The notes: generated by a model not told the origin, from the sequence alone. Shown: positions 51,905 through 59,425, counted from the stretch's first letter. The stretch: DNA of 59,425 bases from an uncultured Flavobacteriales bacterium (GCA_937876095.1 CALFIE010000025.1:1-59425); one strand, 5' to 3'. Made by a program: numbers and translations.

Positions 51905-51930
51905 AAAACGGAAAATTTATTTTCCGTTTT
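51905..51930 (+). terminator. Terminator after lat
   Basis: AAAACGGAAAA and TTTTCCGTTTT pair around TTTA, followed by more T. Confidence 0.85.
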
Positions 51931-52001
51931 TTTAATTTAAATCTAAAAATTAATAAAATATATATAAGAAAACAAAAGTTTGAAATCCAACGGATTTCAT
52001 C

Positions 52002-52080
52002 TTGAAAATCTTTGATTTTCAAACTTTTATATTCTTTTGTAGGTTTTAATTGATCAAATTTCTTTTGTCGCTTTTGTGGT
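52002..52080. repeat. Dispersed element, copy B
   Basis: TTGAAAATCTTTGATTTTCA at 52002-52021 is identical to 40030-40049, and the following AACTTTTATATTCTTTTGTA and TTCTTTTGTCGCTTTTGTGGT match copy A block by block with scattered changes. Confidence 0.65.
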
Positions 52081-52173
52081 TAAAAAAAAGGTAGTCTTCC
52101 AAAGTTTTTTTAACAAAAATTTTGAAAATCGTGAAAAATAGAGTACTTTAGCCAATCAAAAAAAGCAAATAGT

Positions 52174-52407
52174 ATGGAAGCACAAACACCAAAAGTATCG
52201 GTTTTCGAAACTGCGGAAATGGTAGAAATGCAAATTGTAAAAAAGAAATTAGTAGATGCAGGAATAGCTGGTTCTATTAAAAATACTTATCTGAATCCGC
52301 TATTATCTACACCTACTGCAACAGCACTGAAATTAGAAGTAAATATTCACGATGAGCAAAAAGCATTTGCTATTATAGATGATTATTTAAGAGCAAAAGA
52401 GAATTAA
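52174..52407 (+). CDS. DUF2007 (putative signal-transducing) small protein
   Basis: 77 residues. VSVFETAEMVEMQIVKKKLVDAGIAGSIKNTYLNPL followed by LKLEVNIHDEQKAFAIIDDYL is the DUF2007 pattern: a ferredoxin-like fold in which a strand, a helix ending in an (L/A)xxxGI turn, and a DEQKAxxII helix alternate. Function is not established. tRNA-Ala begins 39 bases after its stop with no terminator or -7 box between, so the two are probably transcribed together. Confidence 0.82.
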   Translation: MEAQTPKVSVFETAEMVEMQIVKKKLVDAGIAGSIKNTYLNPLLSTPTATALKLEVNIHDEQKAFAIIDDYLRAKEN

Positions 52408-52446
52408 TTTTTAATTAAAAAATTAGAAAACAGTATTGAATATTTT

Positions 52447-52520
52447 GGGGGATTAGCTCATCTGGCTAGAGCGTTAGACTGGCAGTCTAAAGGTGGTCGG
52501 TTCGATCCCGATATCCTCCA
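52447..52520 (+). tRNA. tRNA-Ala (anticodon GGC)
   Basis: 74 bases fold as a cloverleaf: acceptor GGGGGAT/ATCCTCC (one G-T), D stem GCTC/GAGC, anticodon stem TTAGA/TCTAA with loop CTGGCAG (anticodon GGC, Ala), T stem GTCGG/CCGAT with loop TTCGATC, discriminator A. CCA is not encoded. Confidence 0.92.
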
Positions 52521-52521
52521 C

Positions 52522-52549
52522 AAAAAGCGTTTCGCAAGAAGCGCTTTTT
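52522..52549 (+). terminator. Terminator after tRNA-Ala
   Basis: AAAAAGCGTTTC pairs with GAAGCGCTTTTT (one G-T) around a GCAA tetraloop and runs into T. Confidence 0.85.
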
Positions 52550-52553
52550 TTAT

Positions 52554-52561
52554 TATATTTG
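52554..52561 (+). promoter_or_regulatory. -7 box TATATTTG for the NlpC/P60 gene
   Basis: Exact TAnnTTTG match immediately after the tRNA terminator, 16 bases before the ATG. Confidence 0.5.
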
Positions 52562-52577
52562 AATTTCAAAAAAATTG

Positions 52578-53123
52578 ATGAAAAATAGTATCATTTTATT
52601 TTTAGTAGGTATTTTTTTGATTTCTTGTCACTCAAGAAGTACCGTTTCTTCGGGTAAAAAAAATACTAAAAGTAAAACGATAGCTAAAGTTGAAGTTAAC
52701 AAAAATCTGAACTCCAGTTTTGATGGTAAAAATTCTAAAAAAGTAAACCAACTTTTACAATCTGCGGATAATTACATAGGAACTCCCTATAAATTTGGTG
52801 GTATGTCAGGTTCAGGATTTGATTGTTCAGGATTTGTACTCACTGCATTTCAGGAAAATGACTGTCAATTACCTCGCCGTTCCGAAGATCAAGCAAAAGA
52901 AGGTCGAGAAATCAATATAGATGATGTAAAACCAGGAGATTTACTATTTTTTGCCACTTCTGGGAACGGAAAAGTTTCGCACGTTGCCATTGTTCACGAC
53001 ATCAGTTCTGATGGAGAAATCAATTTTATACATGCATCAACTTCAAAAGGTGTGATGATTTCTTCGCTCAACGAAAAATATTGGAACAAGGCGTTTCTGT
53101 TTGCAAGAAGAGTGGATTTTTAG
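52578..53123 (+). CDS. NlpC/P60 (C40) peptidoglycan endopeptidase lipoprotein
   Basis: 181 residues. Lipoprotein signal LVGIFLISC with the lipidated Cys at 17, a Ser/Lys-rich linker (~18-55), then the C40 domain: YIGTPYKFGGMSGSGFDCSGFVLTAF with catalytic Cys83, His135 in VSHVAIVHD, and the third catalytic residue in FIHAST (~150). It should cleave stem peptides (gamma-D-Glu-diamino acid type bonds). ATG 52578 is preferred over the adjacent TTG 52575. Neighbour dapD makes a diaminopimelate precursor, but the two have separate promoters. Confidence 0.92.
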   Translation: MKNSIILFLVGIFLISCHSRSTVSSGKKNTKSKTIAKVEVNKNLNSSFDGKNSKKVNQLLQSADNYIGTPYKFGGMSGSGFDCSGFVLTAFQENDCQLPRRSEDQAKEGREINIDDVKPGDLLFFATSGNGKVSHVAIVHDISSDGEINFIHASTSKGVMISSLNEKYWNKAFLFARRVDF

Positions 53124-53194
53124 TTATGAGTTATGAAGTGTCTGATATCTAACATCTGAAATCTAACATCTAACATCTTTCATCTATAATTTCG

Positions 53195-53202
53195 TATTTT
53201 TG
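53195..53202 (+). promoter_or_regulatory. -7 box TATTTTTG for dapD and the glycan genes
   Basis: Exact TAnnTTTG match 66 bases before the dapD ATG. Just upstream is low-complexity text with ATCTAACATCT repeated (about 53149-53187). Confidence 0.5.
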
Positions 53203-53268
53203 TCAATCTGAAAAAAGGAATAGTATAATTTCTAAATTTCTAAATCTTTTAATCATTAATAAAAAAAT

Positions 53269-54081
53269 ATGTCTTTACAACCAATCATCGAAAATATTTG
53301 GGAAAACCGAGAATTATTACAAAATCCTGATTCACAAGCTGCTATTCGTGAGGTAATTCGTCAATTAGATTTGGGCGAATTGCGTGTTGCAGAGCCTACA
53401 GAAACTGGCTGGAAAGTGAATGAATGGGTGAAAAAAGCAGTGGTAATGTATTTCCCAATTCAGAAAATGGAAACCATAGAAGTTGGGCCGTTTGAATTTC
53501 ACGACAAAATGCCATTGAAAAGAAATTACGCCGAAAAAGGAGTAAGAGTGGTTCCACACGCAGTTGCAAGAGAAGGTGCATATATTGCTTCTGGTGTTAT
53601 TTTGATGCCGAGTTATGTGAATATTGGTGCATATGTAGATTCAGGAACCATGGTTGATACTTGGGCGACAGTTGGTTCTTGCGCACAAATTGGCAAAAAT
53701 GTACATTTAAGTGGTGGAGTTGGTATTGGTGGAGTTTTAGAACCATTACAAGCTGCTCCTGTAATTATAGAAGACGATTGTTTCGTAGGTTCCAGATGTA
53801 TTGTGGTAGAAGGTGTTCACGTAGAAAAAGAAGCGGTTTTGGGAGCAAATGTGGTTCTTACAGCATCTACCAAAATTATAGATGTTACAGGTGAAACTCC
53901 AGTTGAAATCAAAGGTAGAGTTCCTGCAAGATCTGTGGTAATTCCGGGTAGTTATACCAAGCAATTTCCTGCAGGTGAATACCAAGTTCCGTGTGCTTTG
54001 ATTATTGGGAAACGTAAAGAATCAACCGACAAAAAAACCTCTCTGAATGACGCTTTGCGTGAAAACAACGTCTCGGTATAA
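53269..54081 (+). CDS. dapD: Tetrahydrodipicolinate N-succinyltransferase
   Basis: 270 residues. N-terminal helical domain (ENIWENRELLQNPDSQAAIREVIRQLDLGELRVAEP), then a left-handed beta helix of hexapeptide repeats (GAYIASGVILMPSYVNIGAYVDSGTMVDTWATVGSCAQIGKNVHLSGGVGIGGVLEPLQAAPVIIEDDCFVGSRCIVVEGVHVEKEAVLGANVVL described by its motifs GAYVDSGTMVD and GIGGVLEP) and C-terminal PGSYTKQFPAGEY. Transfers succinyl from succinyl-CoA in the succinylase route to diaminopimelate and lysine. Twelve bases separate its stop from the next gene, so it heads the glycan operon. Confidence 0.97.
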   Translation: MSLQPIIENIWENRELLQNPDSQAAIREVIRQLDLGELRVAEPTETGWKVNEWVKKAVVMYFPIQKMETIEVGPFEFHDKMPLKRNYAEKGVRVVPHAVAREGAYIASGVILMPSYVNIGAYVDSGTMVDTWATVGSCAQIGKNVHLSGGVGIGGVLEPLQAAPVIIEDDCFVGSRCIVVEGVHVEKEAVLGANVVLTASTKIIDVTGETPVEIKGRVPARSVVIPGSYTKQFPAGEYQVPCALIIGKRKESTDKKTSLNDALRENNVSV

Positions 54082-54093
54082 ATTTTTGCGGTA

Positions 54094-55263
54094 ATGAAAC
54101 AGAAATTTCTACAATTTATTTCTAAACCTATTTATATTTATTGCATTTACCTTGTGGTAAGTGCTTTATCTGCTTTTGCAAAATTTAGAAGTGGTCCACT
54201 TAGTTACAACAATTACCTGATATTCAAGAATGTATTTACCAATACCATTAATCAGCGGAGTTTGTATGCGTTGTATCCCGATGTACATTTTGACTCCAAT
54301 CATTACGGTATTTTTTTCAGTATTCTGATTGCTCCATTTGCTTTGTTACCAGATTGGCTGGGAATAATTTTGTGGAATGTTGCCAATGCTTTTGTTTTTA
54401 TATTTGCGGTGCATAAATTGCCATTTTCTGATGCAAAAAAATCATTTTTTGCGTGGCTTTGCTTGCAAGAATTTATTACTGCAGCTGTAAGTTTGCAGTT
54501 CAATATCGCTCTTACTGGTTTGCTGATGCTATCAGCAACCTATATTTATGATCGACAAGAAACCAAATCTGCAATCGCTATTTTGATTGGCTTTTTTGTA
54601 AAATTATACGGAATTGCAGGTCTTTCTTCATTTTTCTTTATTAAAAATAAAAAAAAAATTATCATTTCAATACTTATTTTTGGGGTGGTATTTTTATTAT
54701 TACCAATGTTGATTTCTAGTCCACATTTTGGGTTGCAATCGTATCAAGATTGGTTGGTTTCATTAACCGAAAAAAACAACAGCAATCAAGTGTTAGGAAA
54801 TAGACAAGATTATTCATTGATGGGGATTGTTCGTAGAATTTCTGGTCATGCCGAAATTTCTAACTTGGTATTTTTAGTTCCTGGAATTTTTATTTTTGCA
54901 TTACCATATCTACGAATAAAACAATACAAAAATTTGCCATTCCAGTTGATGATTTTGGCTTCTACATTGTTGTTTGTAGTGCTTTTCAGTTCCAGTTCAG
55001 AATCTCCTACTTATATAATTGCAGTTGCAGGTGTGATGATTTGGTTTCTTATTCAACAAAAAAAATCTGCTCTTACCATTGCATTACTTATATTTGTAAT
55101 CGTATTGACTTGTTTTGGCTTTTCGGATTTGTTCCCGAAATTCATCAAAGAAGAATACATTATGAAATATTCACTGAAAGCTTTGCCTTGTTGTTTGGTT
55201 TGGTTTCGAGTGATGTATGAATTATTGACCAAAAATTTTGAAAAAGACTATTGTTTAACCTAA
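54094..55263 (+). CDS. GT87-like polyprenyl-phosphate-dependent glycosyltransferase
   Basis: 389 residues, polytopic with about ten membrane helices (YCIYLVVSALSAFA, FFSILIAPFALLPDWLGIILWNVANAFVFIFAV, IIISILIFGVVFLLLPMLI). The first periplasmic loop has FRSGPLSYNNYLIFKNVF and LYPDVHFDSNHYG, the GT87/DUF2029-like position of catalytic Asp and the (D/N)YxxF motif. Such enzymes use lipid-linked mannose or similar donors on the outer face of the inner membrane. The donor may come from the GT2 enzyme encoded 2 bases downstream. Acceptor unknown. Confidence 0.8.
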   Translation: MKQKFLQFISKPIYIYCIYLVVSALSAFAKFRSGPLSYNNYLIFKNVFTNTINQRSLYALYPDVHFDSNHYGIFFSILIAPFALLPDWLGIILWNVANAFVFIFAVHKLPFSDAKKSFFAWLCLQEFITAAVSLQFNIALTGLLMLSATYIYDRQETKSAIAILIGFFVKLYGIAGLSSFFFIKNKKKIIISILIFGVVFLLLPMLISSPHFGLQSYQDWLVSLTEKNNSNQVLGNRQDYSLMGIVRRISGHAEISNLVFLVPGIFIFALPYLRIKQYKNLPFQLMILASTLLFVVLFSSSSESPTYIIAVAGVMIWFLIQQKKSALTIALLIFVIVLTCFGFSDLFPKFIKEEYIMKYSLKALPCCLVWFRVMYELLTKNFEKDYCLT

Positions 55264-55265
55264 AT

Positions 55266-56192
55266 ATGAAAAAAATTTCCATCGTAATACCTGCACACAA
55301 TGAGGAAGGCAATGTTTTTTTGATTCATCAGAGAATTAAAGAAGTGTTTGCCAATATGAAAGGGTATTCTTTTGAAATTATTTTTGTGAATGATGGAAGT
55401 CGTGACCAAACCCAAGCGAAATTAGAAGAATTGGCAGCACAATTTGAGGAAGTGAAATTTTTAGAATTTTCTAGAAATTTCGGACATCAACCTGCCGTGA
55501 AAGCAGGCCTGGATTTTGCCAACGGAAATGCCGTGATTTCTATGGATGCCGATTTGCAACATCCACCAGAATTGATTCCTGAAATGATTGCAAAGTGGGA
55601 ACAAGGTTACGATTTGGTTTATACGGTAAGAAAATACGCTGAAAATGTGTCTTTTTTCAAAAAATTTACTTCTAATTTATATTACGATATCATTTCTAAA
55701 TTATCTGATTTTGAGTTTGAAAAAGGCGTTTCAGATTTCAGATTAATGGATGCAAAAGTGGTGGAAGTGATGCGAAATATGACCGAATCTGATCTTTTCT
55801 TGCGTGGAATGGTAAAATGGATGGGCTACAAACAAATTGGGATTCCTTATGTTGCACAAGACCGATATTCTGGAGAATCCAAATATAATTTCAGTAGAAT
55901 GTTCAGATTGGCTCTTACAGGAGTTACTTCTTTCAGTGTAAAACCATTATATATAGCTGCTTATCTTGGATTTTTGTTTTCCGGACTTTCAGTTTTGGTG
56001 TACATTCCGTATGTAATTTATGCCTTCGTTTCGGGAACCGAAATTTCTGGTTGGGCTTCATTAATAATGACAGTAGTTTTTTTTGGTGGTGTTCAGCTCA
56101 TTATTATGGGAATTTTTGGGATGTATCTTGGCAAAATTTTCAAACAAGTAAAAGAAAGACCTAATTATATCGTCCGTTCCAAAAATTTTTAA
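55266..56192 (+). CDS. GT2 DPM-synthase/GtrB-like glycosyltransferase
   Basis: 308 residues from ATG 55266 (an in-frame TTG at 55251 would start inside the preceding gene). GT-A fold: ISIVIPAHNEEGN, IIFVNDGSRDQT, FSRNFGHQPAVKAGLDFANG, MDADLQHPPELIPEM (metal-binding DAD) and RGMVKWMGYKQIGIPY with DRYSGESKYNFSRM. Two C-terminal membrane helices (~232-290) are as in GtrB and polyisoprenyl-phosphate sugar synthases. It should load a nucleotide sugar onto undecaprenyl phosphate for GT-C enzymes such as the preceding GT87 gene. Stop and next ATG abut (TAA-ATG). Confidence 0.92.
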   Translation: MKKISIVIPAHNEEGNVFLIHQRIKEVFANMKGYSFEIIFVNDGSRDQTQAKLEELAAQFEEVKFLEFSRNFGHQPAVKAGLDFANGNAVISMDADLQHPPELIPEMIAKWEQGYDLVYTVRKYAENVSFFKKFTSNLYYDIISKLSDFEFEKGVSDFRLMDAKVVEVMRNMTESDLFLRGMVKWMGYKQIGIPYVAQDRYSGESKYNFSRMFRLALTGVTSFSVKPLYIAAYLGFLFSGLSVLVYIPYVIYAFVSGTEISGWASLIMTVVFFGGVQLIIMGIFGMYLGKIFKQVKERPNYIVRSKNF

Positions 56193-56966
56193 ATGATTTT
56201 ATTGAGTTTTGATATCGAAGAATTTGATATGCCTTTGGAATACAAAGGCGAAATTCCTTTTGATCAGCAAATCGCCATATCCAGAAAAGGAACCGAAAAT
56301 ATATTAAATGTATTAAAAAAACACGACGTAAAAGCCACCTTTTTTTCAACCGTAGTTTTTGCCGAAAACAATATAGCTTTAATCGAAAGATTGCTTGCAG
56401 AAGGTCACGAATTAGCTTCTCACACTTGGTTTCACTCCCAATTTGAAGTAGCAGATTTACAAAAATCCAGAGAACGATTAGAAGATTTATTTCGTGTAAA
56501 AGTAACTGGTCTCAGAATGCCAAGAATGATGCCTATAAATGAAACTGCGGTGAAAAACGCTGGTTACGAGTATAATTCGTCTATCAATCCTACTTTTTTA
56601 CCAGGTAGATACAATAATTTAGGTGTTTCTAGAACGTATTTTCTGCAAGATGGAGTGATGCAAATTCCGGCATCGGTTTCACCTAATTTCAGAATTCCAC
56701 TATTTTGGTTGAGTTTTCATAATTTTCCACTGGATTTTTATAAAAAATTATCCAAAGATGTTTTGAAAAAAGATCGTTACCTCAATATCTACTTTCATCC
56801 TTGGGAATTTGCAGAGATTACTAATCCGAAATTCAAATTACCAAAATTTACCACCAAAAATACGGGAAATGCAATGATAGAAAGATTTGATGATTATTTG
56901 ACTTGGTTGCGAAACAATCAATATCAATTTGGAACCATTCAAGAATTTTTAGAAAATTTGAAATAA
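56193..56966 (+). CDS. Polysaccharide deacetylase family protein
   Basis: 257 residues of the NodB-homology (CE4) fold: LLSFDIEEFD gives the catalytic and metal Asp (SFDIEEFD), VKATFFSTVVFAEN, LLAEGHELASHTWFHSQF gives the metal-binding HxxxxH (H..SHTWFH), and GLRMPRMMP the substrate loop. C-terminal YFHPWEFAEI is typical of the PuuE/DUF3473-like group. No signal peptide, so it acts on a cytoplasmic or inner-leaflet lipid-linked sugar. It abuts the GT2 gene and overlaps the following GT4 start by one base (TAATG). Confidence 0.88.
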   Translation: MILLSFDIEEFDMPLEYKGEIPFDQQIAISRKGTENILNVLKKHDVKATFFSTVVFAENNIALIERLLAEGHELASHTWFHSQFEVADLQKSRERLEDLFRVKVTGLRMPRMMPINETAVKNAGYEYNSSINPTFLPGRYNNLGVSRTYFLQDGVMQIPASVSPNFRIPLFWLSFHNFPLDFYKKLSKDVLKKDRYLNIYFHPWEFAEITNPKFKLPKFTTKNTGNAMIERFDDYLTWLRNNQYQFGTIQEFLENLK

Positions 56967-58051
56967 TGAAAATCTCTTTCGATGCCAAAAGATTTTTCCA
57001 TAACAATTCGGGTTTAGGCAACTATTCACGAGATTTAGTGCGTATTTTGGCAACCTATTTCCCTGAAAACGATTACCTGCTTTTGGCAGAAAAACCAAGC
57101 GAAAAAGGCAAAGAAATTTTGGAATTACCCAATGTTTCTTACCAAAAAATATCCAAGGGATTTTTGGCAAGGCAAAACAAAATGGGGAAAGATGCGCAAA
57201 ACGAAAATGCAACGATTTTTCACGGACTTTCTGGTGAATTGCCTTTAAAATGGAACAAAAAACCCATCAAAAAAATTGTAACTATTCACGACCTTATTTT
57301 TGTACGATATCCGAAATTGTACTCTTGGTTTGATCGCAAAATTCATTTCTGGAAATTCAAAAAAGCGGCAGAAACAGCCGATTTGGTGGTGGCTATTTCA
57401 GAACAGACCAAAAAAGACATCATTCAATTTCTAAAAATTCCTGAATCTAAAATTTCGGTAGTTTATCAAGGTTGTCACGCTGCTTTCAAAGAAAAATATT
57501 CTGAGGAATTTCTTCATCAAACCAAAAAAAAATTCAACTTACCTGAAAGATTTATCCTGAATGTAGGTACCATAGAAGAACGTAAAAACCTGTTAAATGT
57601 ACTTAAAGCACTGAAAGACACCGAAATTCCACTCGTGGTAGTTGGTAAGAAAAACAAGAAATATTTCAAAAAAATTGAACAATTTTTAAAGAAAAATAGG
57701 GTAGAAGTTCATTTTTTAGAAGGAGTTTCTATGCAAGAATTAGCTGCAATTTATCAATTAGCCGATATTTTTGTGTACCCAAGTTTGTTTGAAGGTTTCG
57801 GAATCCCAATTATTGAAGCACTTTTTTCCGGAACTGTTGTTGTTACGAGCAATACAAGCAGTTTACCTGAAGCTGGTGGTAAAGATTCTGTGTACATTAA
57901 TCCACAGAATGTGGCAGATTTACAATCGAAATTGCTGCATTTGTGGAACAATGAGGCAGAGAGAAATCGCCGTGTAGAAATGAGTTTAGAATATGTTCAA
58001 CAATTTTCTGATGAGAACATTGCCAAAAATTTAGCAAAGATTTACCAATAA
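56966..58051 (+). CDS. GT4-family glycosyltransferase
   Basis: 361 residues from ATG 56966, which overlaps the previous stop (TAATG); a longer frame from 56903 lies inside the deacetylase gene and is rejected. GT-B fold: N-terminal FFHNNSGLGNYSRDLVRIL, KIVTIHDLIFVRYPKLYSWFDRKIHFWKFKKAAETADLVVAISEQTKKDI, and the C-terminal GT4 signature FILNVGTIEERKNLLNVLKAL with VYPSLFEGFGIPIIEALFSGTVVVTSNTSSLPEAGG (the EX7E donor motif). Uses a nucleotide sugar. Last gene of the glycan run, ended by a terminator. Confidence 0.93.
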   Translation: MKISFDAKRFFHNNSGLGNYSRDLVRILATYFPENDYLLLAEKPSEKGKEILELPNVSYQKISKGFLARQNKMGKDAQNENATIFHGLSGELPLKWNKKPIKKIVTIHDLIFVRYPKLYSWFDRKIHFWKFKKAAETADLVVAISEQTKKDIIQFLKIPESKISVVYQGCHAAFKEKYSEEFLHQTKKKFNLPERFILNVGTIEERKNLLNVLKALKDTEIPLVVVGKKNKKYFKKIEQFLKKNRVEVHFLEGVSMQELAAIYQLADIFVYPSLFEGFGIPIIEALFSGTVVVTSNTSSLPEAGGKDSVYINPQNVADLQSKLLHLWNNEAERNRRVEMSLEYVQQFSDENIAKNLAKIYQ

Positions 58052-58052
58052 A

Positions 58053-58077
58053 AAAATCCTAAATTTTTTAGGATTTT
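58053..58077 (+). terminator. Terminator of the dapD-glycan operon
   Basis: AAAATCCTAAA (58053-58063) and TTTAGGATTTT (58067-58077) pair around three T, starting one base after the GT4 stop; also usable by the convergent M28 gene. Confidence 0.82.
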
Positions 58078-58146
58078 GTTTATATAAGTAAAAGAACTTA
58101 TTAGCTACTTATTTTCGACTTAATTTCTAAAATCTAGCTTCTAACA

Positions 58147-59322
58147 CTATTTATTAATAATAATTTTTTGTGAGGTAAACTCATTACCTATTTTAATTTT
58201 ACCTAAGTAATTTCCTACAGGAAGCGAAGAAACATCAATTCTTTTCTGGTTTTCAGTTTTCAAAACTAATTTCCCAGAAGCATCAAAAATTTCAAAAGTA
58301 AAATCTTTCGAAATTGAGCTCGGTATAACAATATTAATAATATCTGAAGTTGGATTTGGATACACTTGTATTTGCGCTAATAAATTAGATTCTGAAGCAA
58401 TTTCTGTGGTAGAAAGCACCGTACTTGCAACCGCAAAATGTTGTAATGCTCCCATTGCTGCTTTTGCAACATTGTAAACATATACAAGATCCATATTGGC
58501 TAAAGTGTCATTAGCAGTGTGTCTATAAGGACTTTCATTATACTCAAAAAGACCAGTAATTACTTCATTATTCGATTCAAAAGGCATATAATCTGAAGCA
58601 TATGCATAGGATAAATTGGTTTGCAAAGGCGAATAAAGTGTAACACAATTCATAAGTTCTTGTGTAACGGTATTACTTGCAGCATTATTGGTAGAAGGAG
58701 GACTATCTTCATCTCTTTCGCAGGTAATAGTATTATTGGTTTGTCCAGAAACACCACCTACTTCATCTATATTGAAAACTACTTTGATATTCATTTTTGG
58801 AGAAGTAGCATTTACCACACTTTGAACATAATGCTGACTTCCGTATAATCCCTGTTCTTCACCAGAAAAATGAATAAATTTTATTGAATATTCTGTAGGA
58901 ACATCTTTCAATATTCTTGCCATTTCCAAAATCATAGCTGTTGCCGTACCATTATCATTGGCTCCAACACCATTTATGGTATCGTAATGTCCACAAATAA
59001 TAACAAACTTGTCAGGATAAAGCGTTCCTGTTTTAGTAACAATTAAATTTTTAGATGAAGTAGTACCAAAGGTAAAAGGATCTTCTGAAATTTGAGATGC
59101 TGTAAACCCAAAAGATTGGTATTTTGATTTTAGCCAATTAAAAGCATTTACGTTGTTTGCAGAGCCCGTAGTTTTTACTCCGAAATTTACAAAATCAAGT
59201 AAATTATTATTAATATTGGTTTGTGAAATTTGGCTAGTACGATCTGCGTAAACTTGTATAAAAGATTGTGCAGAAAACGCATATGAGAATAATAAAAAGG
59301 GAAAGAACAGTATTTTTTTCAT
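58147..59322 (-). CDS. Secreted M28 peptidase with T9SS sorting domain
   Basis: 391 residues from ATG 59322, which opens a clear signal peptide (KKILFFPFLLFSYAFSAQ); a frame from TTG 59409 adds a stretch with no signal character and is rejected. The M28 zinc aminopeptidase core shows ligands in VIICGHYDTINGV, GANDNGTATAMILEMARIL, HFSGEEQGLYGSQHY, FNIDEVGG and SPYRHTANDT. The last ~75 residues are a T9SS type A sorting domain: YPNPTSDIINIVIP, FEIFDASGKLVLK, DVSSLPVGNYLGKIKIG, KIIINK. It is exported through the outer membrane by the system to which PorQ (encoded at 28890) belongs. Substrate unknown. Confidence 0.95.
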   Translation of the reverse strand: MKKILFFPFLLFSYAFSAQSFIQVYADRTSQISQTNINNNLLDFVNFGVKTTGSANNVNAFNWLKSKYQSFGFTASQISEDPFTFGTTSSKNLIVTKTGTLYPDKFVIICGHYDTINGVGANDNGTATAMILEMARILKDVPTEYSIKFIHFSGEEQGLYGSQHYVQSVVNATSPKMNIKVVFNIDEVGGVSGQTNNTITCERDEDSPPSTNNAASNTVTQELMNCVTLYSPLQTNLSYAYASDYMPFESNNEVITGLFEYNESPYRHTANDTLANMDLVYVYNVAKAAMGALQHFAVASTVLSTTEIASESNLLAQIQVYPNPTSDIINIVIPSSISKDFTFEIFDASGKLVLKTENQKRIDVSSLPVGNYLGKIKIGNEFTSQKIIINK

Positions 59323-59350
59323 AAATATATTTTTTTTTTTGATTATCCGT

Positions 59351-59425
59351 TTAATTACCCATCCCTGTAATGTTAGCAATAATAAGCCTATCAAAGAGTT
59401 TTTCTCCAAAATAACGACGATTAAG
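59351..59425 (-). CDS. Possible 3' end of a gene entering from the right edge
   Basis: A minus-strand frame is open from the window edge to TAA at 59351: 24 residues, LNRRYFGEKLFDRLIIANIT then GMGN. The amphipathic, Arg/Phe-rich composition looks coding, and the stop lies 28 bases ahead of the M28 ATG, which otherwise has no visible promoter, so the M28 gene may be the distal member of a transcript. Too short for family assignment. Confidence 0.35.
   Translation of the reverse strand, partial: LNRRYFGEKLFDRLIIANITGMGN

Larger units (their letters stand above)
51863..52173. other. 311-nt intergenic region with hairpins and element copy B
   Basis: Contains the lat terminator (51905-51930), a perfect 7-bp hairpin GAAATCC-AAC-GGATTTC (51982-51998), and copy B of the dispersed element (52002-52080). 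No reading frame. The leader of the DUF2007 gene fills the last ~60 bases. Confidence 0.65.

Noticed and set aside
53149..53187. CRISPR-like short repeats ATCTAACATCT
   Set aside because: Units are 10-14 bases with no unique spacers; this is low-complexity text in a promoter region.
59323..59409. N-terminal extension of the T9SS peptidase
   Set aside because: The clear signal peptide begins at ATG 59322; the extension would place 29 residues before it.

Overview
The window is a 59.4 kb stretch of an AT-rich Bacteroidota chromosome, most likely a Flavobacteriia member of the Chryseobacterium/Weeksellaceae type. The signs are: many Bacteroidota-type -7 boxes (TAnnTTTG) and A-rich leaders instead of Shine-Dalgarno sites; a type IX secretion gene (porQ) and a secreted peptidase with a T9SS sorting tail; a lipid-anchored BamA homologue (TamL type); a TonB receptor feeding a sucrose operon; and a fused CcsB-CcsA cytochrome c maturation protein. 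I see no prophage, insertion sequence, CRISPR array or plasmid function. The species assignment is inference.

Layout. 1-8 kb: 3' part of RNase Y, a membrane J-domain protein, glycine decarboxylase GcvP, a dGTPase and a stomatin-like band-7 protein. 8-15.2 kb: an APC amino-acid permease followed by a decayed DUF962 gene (called here as a pseudogene), then a large periplasmic TPR protein paired with an outer-membrane barrel protein. 15.2-20.3 kb: tRNA-Arg, a YdcH-like small protein, Tex and TypA/BipA. 20.3-28.1 kb: a PD40-M28-PDZ peptidase, TamL, a SpoU-type RNA methyltransferase whose start overlaps that of tamL, a lipid kinase, and three small envelope proteins (YtxH, holin-like DUF1469, one unknown). 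28.2-39.8 kb: porQ-cmk, pyrH, frr, an LptF/G permease, LolA, FtsK and CcsBA.

40.1-48.4 kb is the main accessory locus: a sucrose-use operon (TonB-dependent receptor, MFS sugar symporter, PfkB fructokinase, amylosucrase-type GH13 enzyme) with a divergent LacI-family regulator and a perfect tandem palindromic operator upstream of the receptor. The proposed flow is outer-membrane uptake by the receptor, inner-membrane symport, intracellular cleavage of sucrose, then phosphorylation of the released fructose. No SusD partner is present.

48.4-59.4 kb: a 51-residue membrane protein, a lysine-degradation pair (alpha-aminoadipic semialdehyde dehydrogenase and lysine 6-aminotransferase), a DUF2007 protein with tRNA-Ala just behind it, an NlpC/P60 lipoprotein, then dapD heading a run of envelope-glycan genes (GT87, GT2, polysaccharide deacetylase, GT4), and finally an M28 peptidase exported by T9SS. 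Intergenic regions carry several dispersed-looking repeats typical of this group, reported separately.
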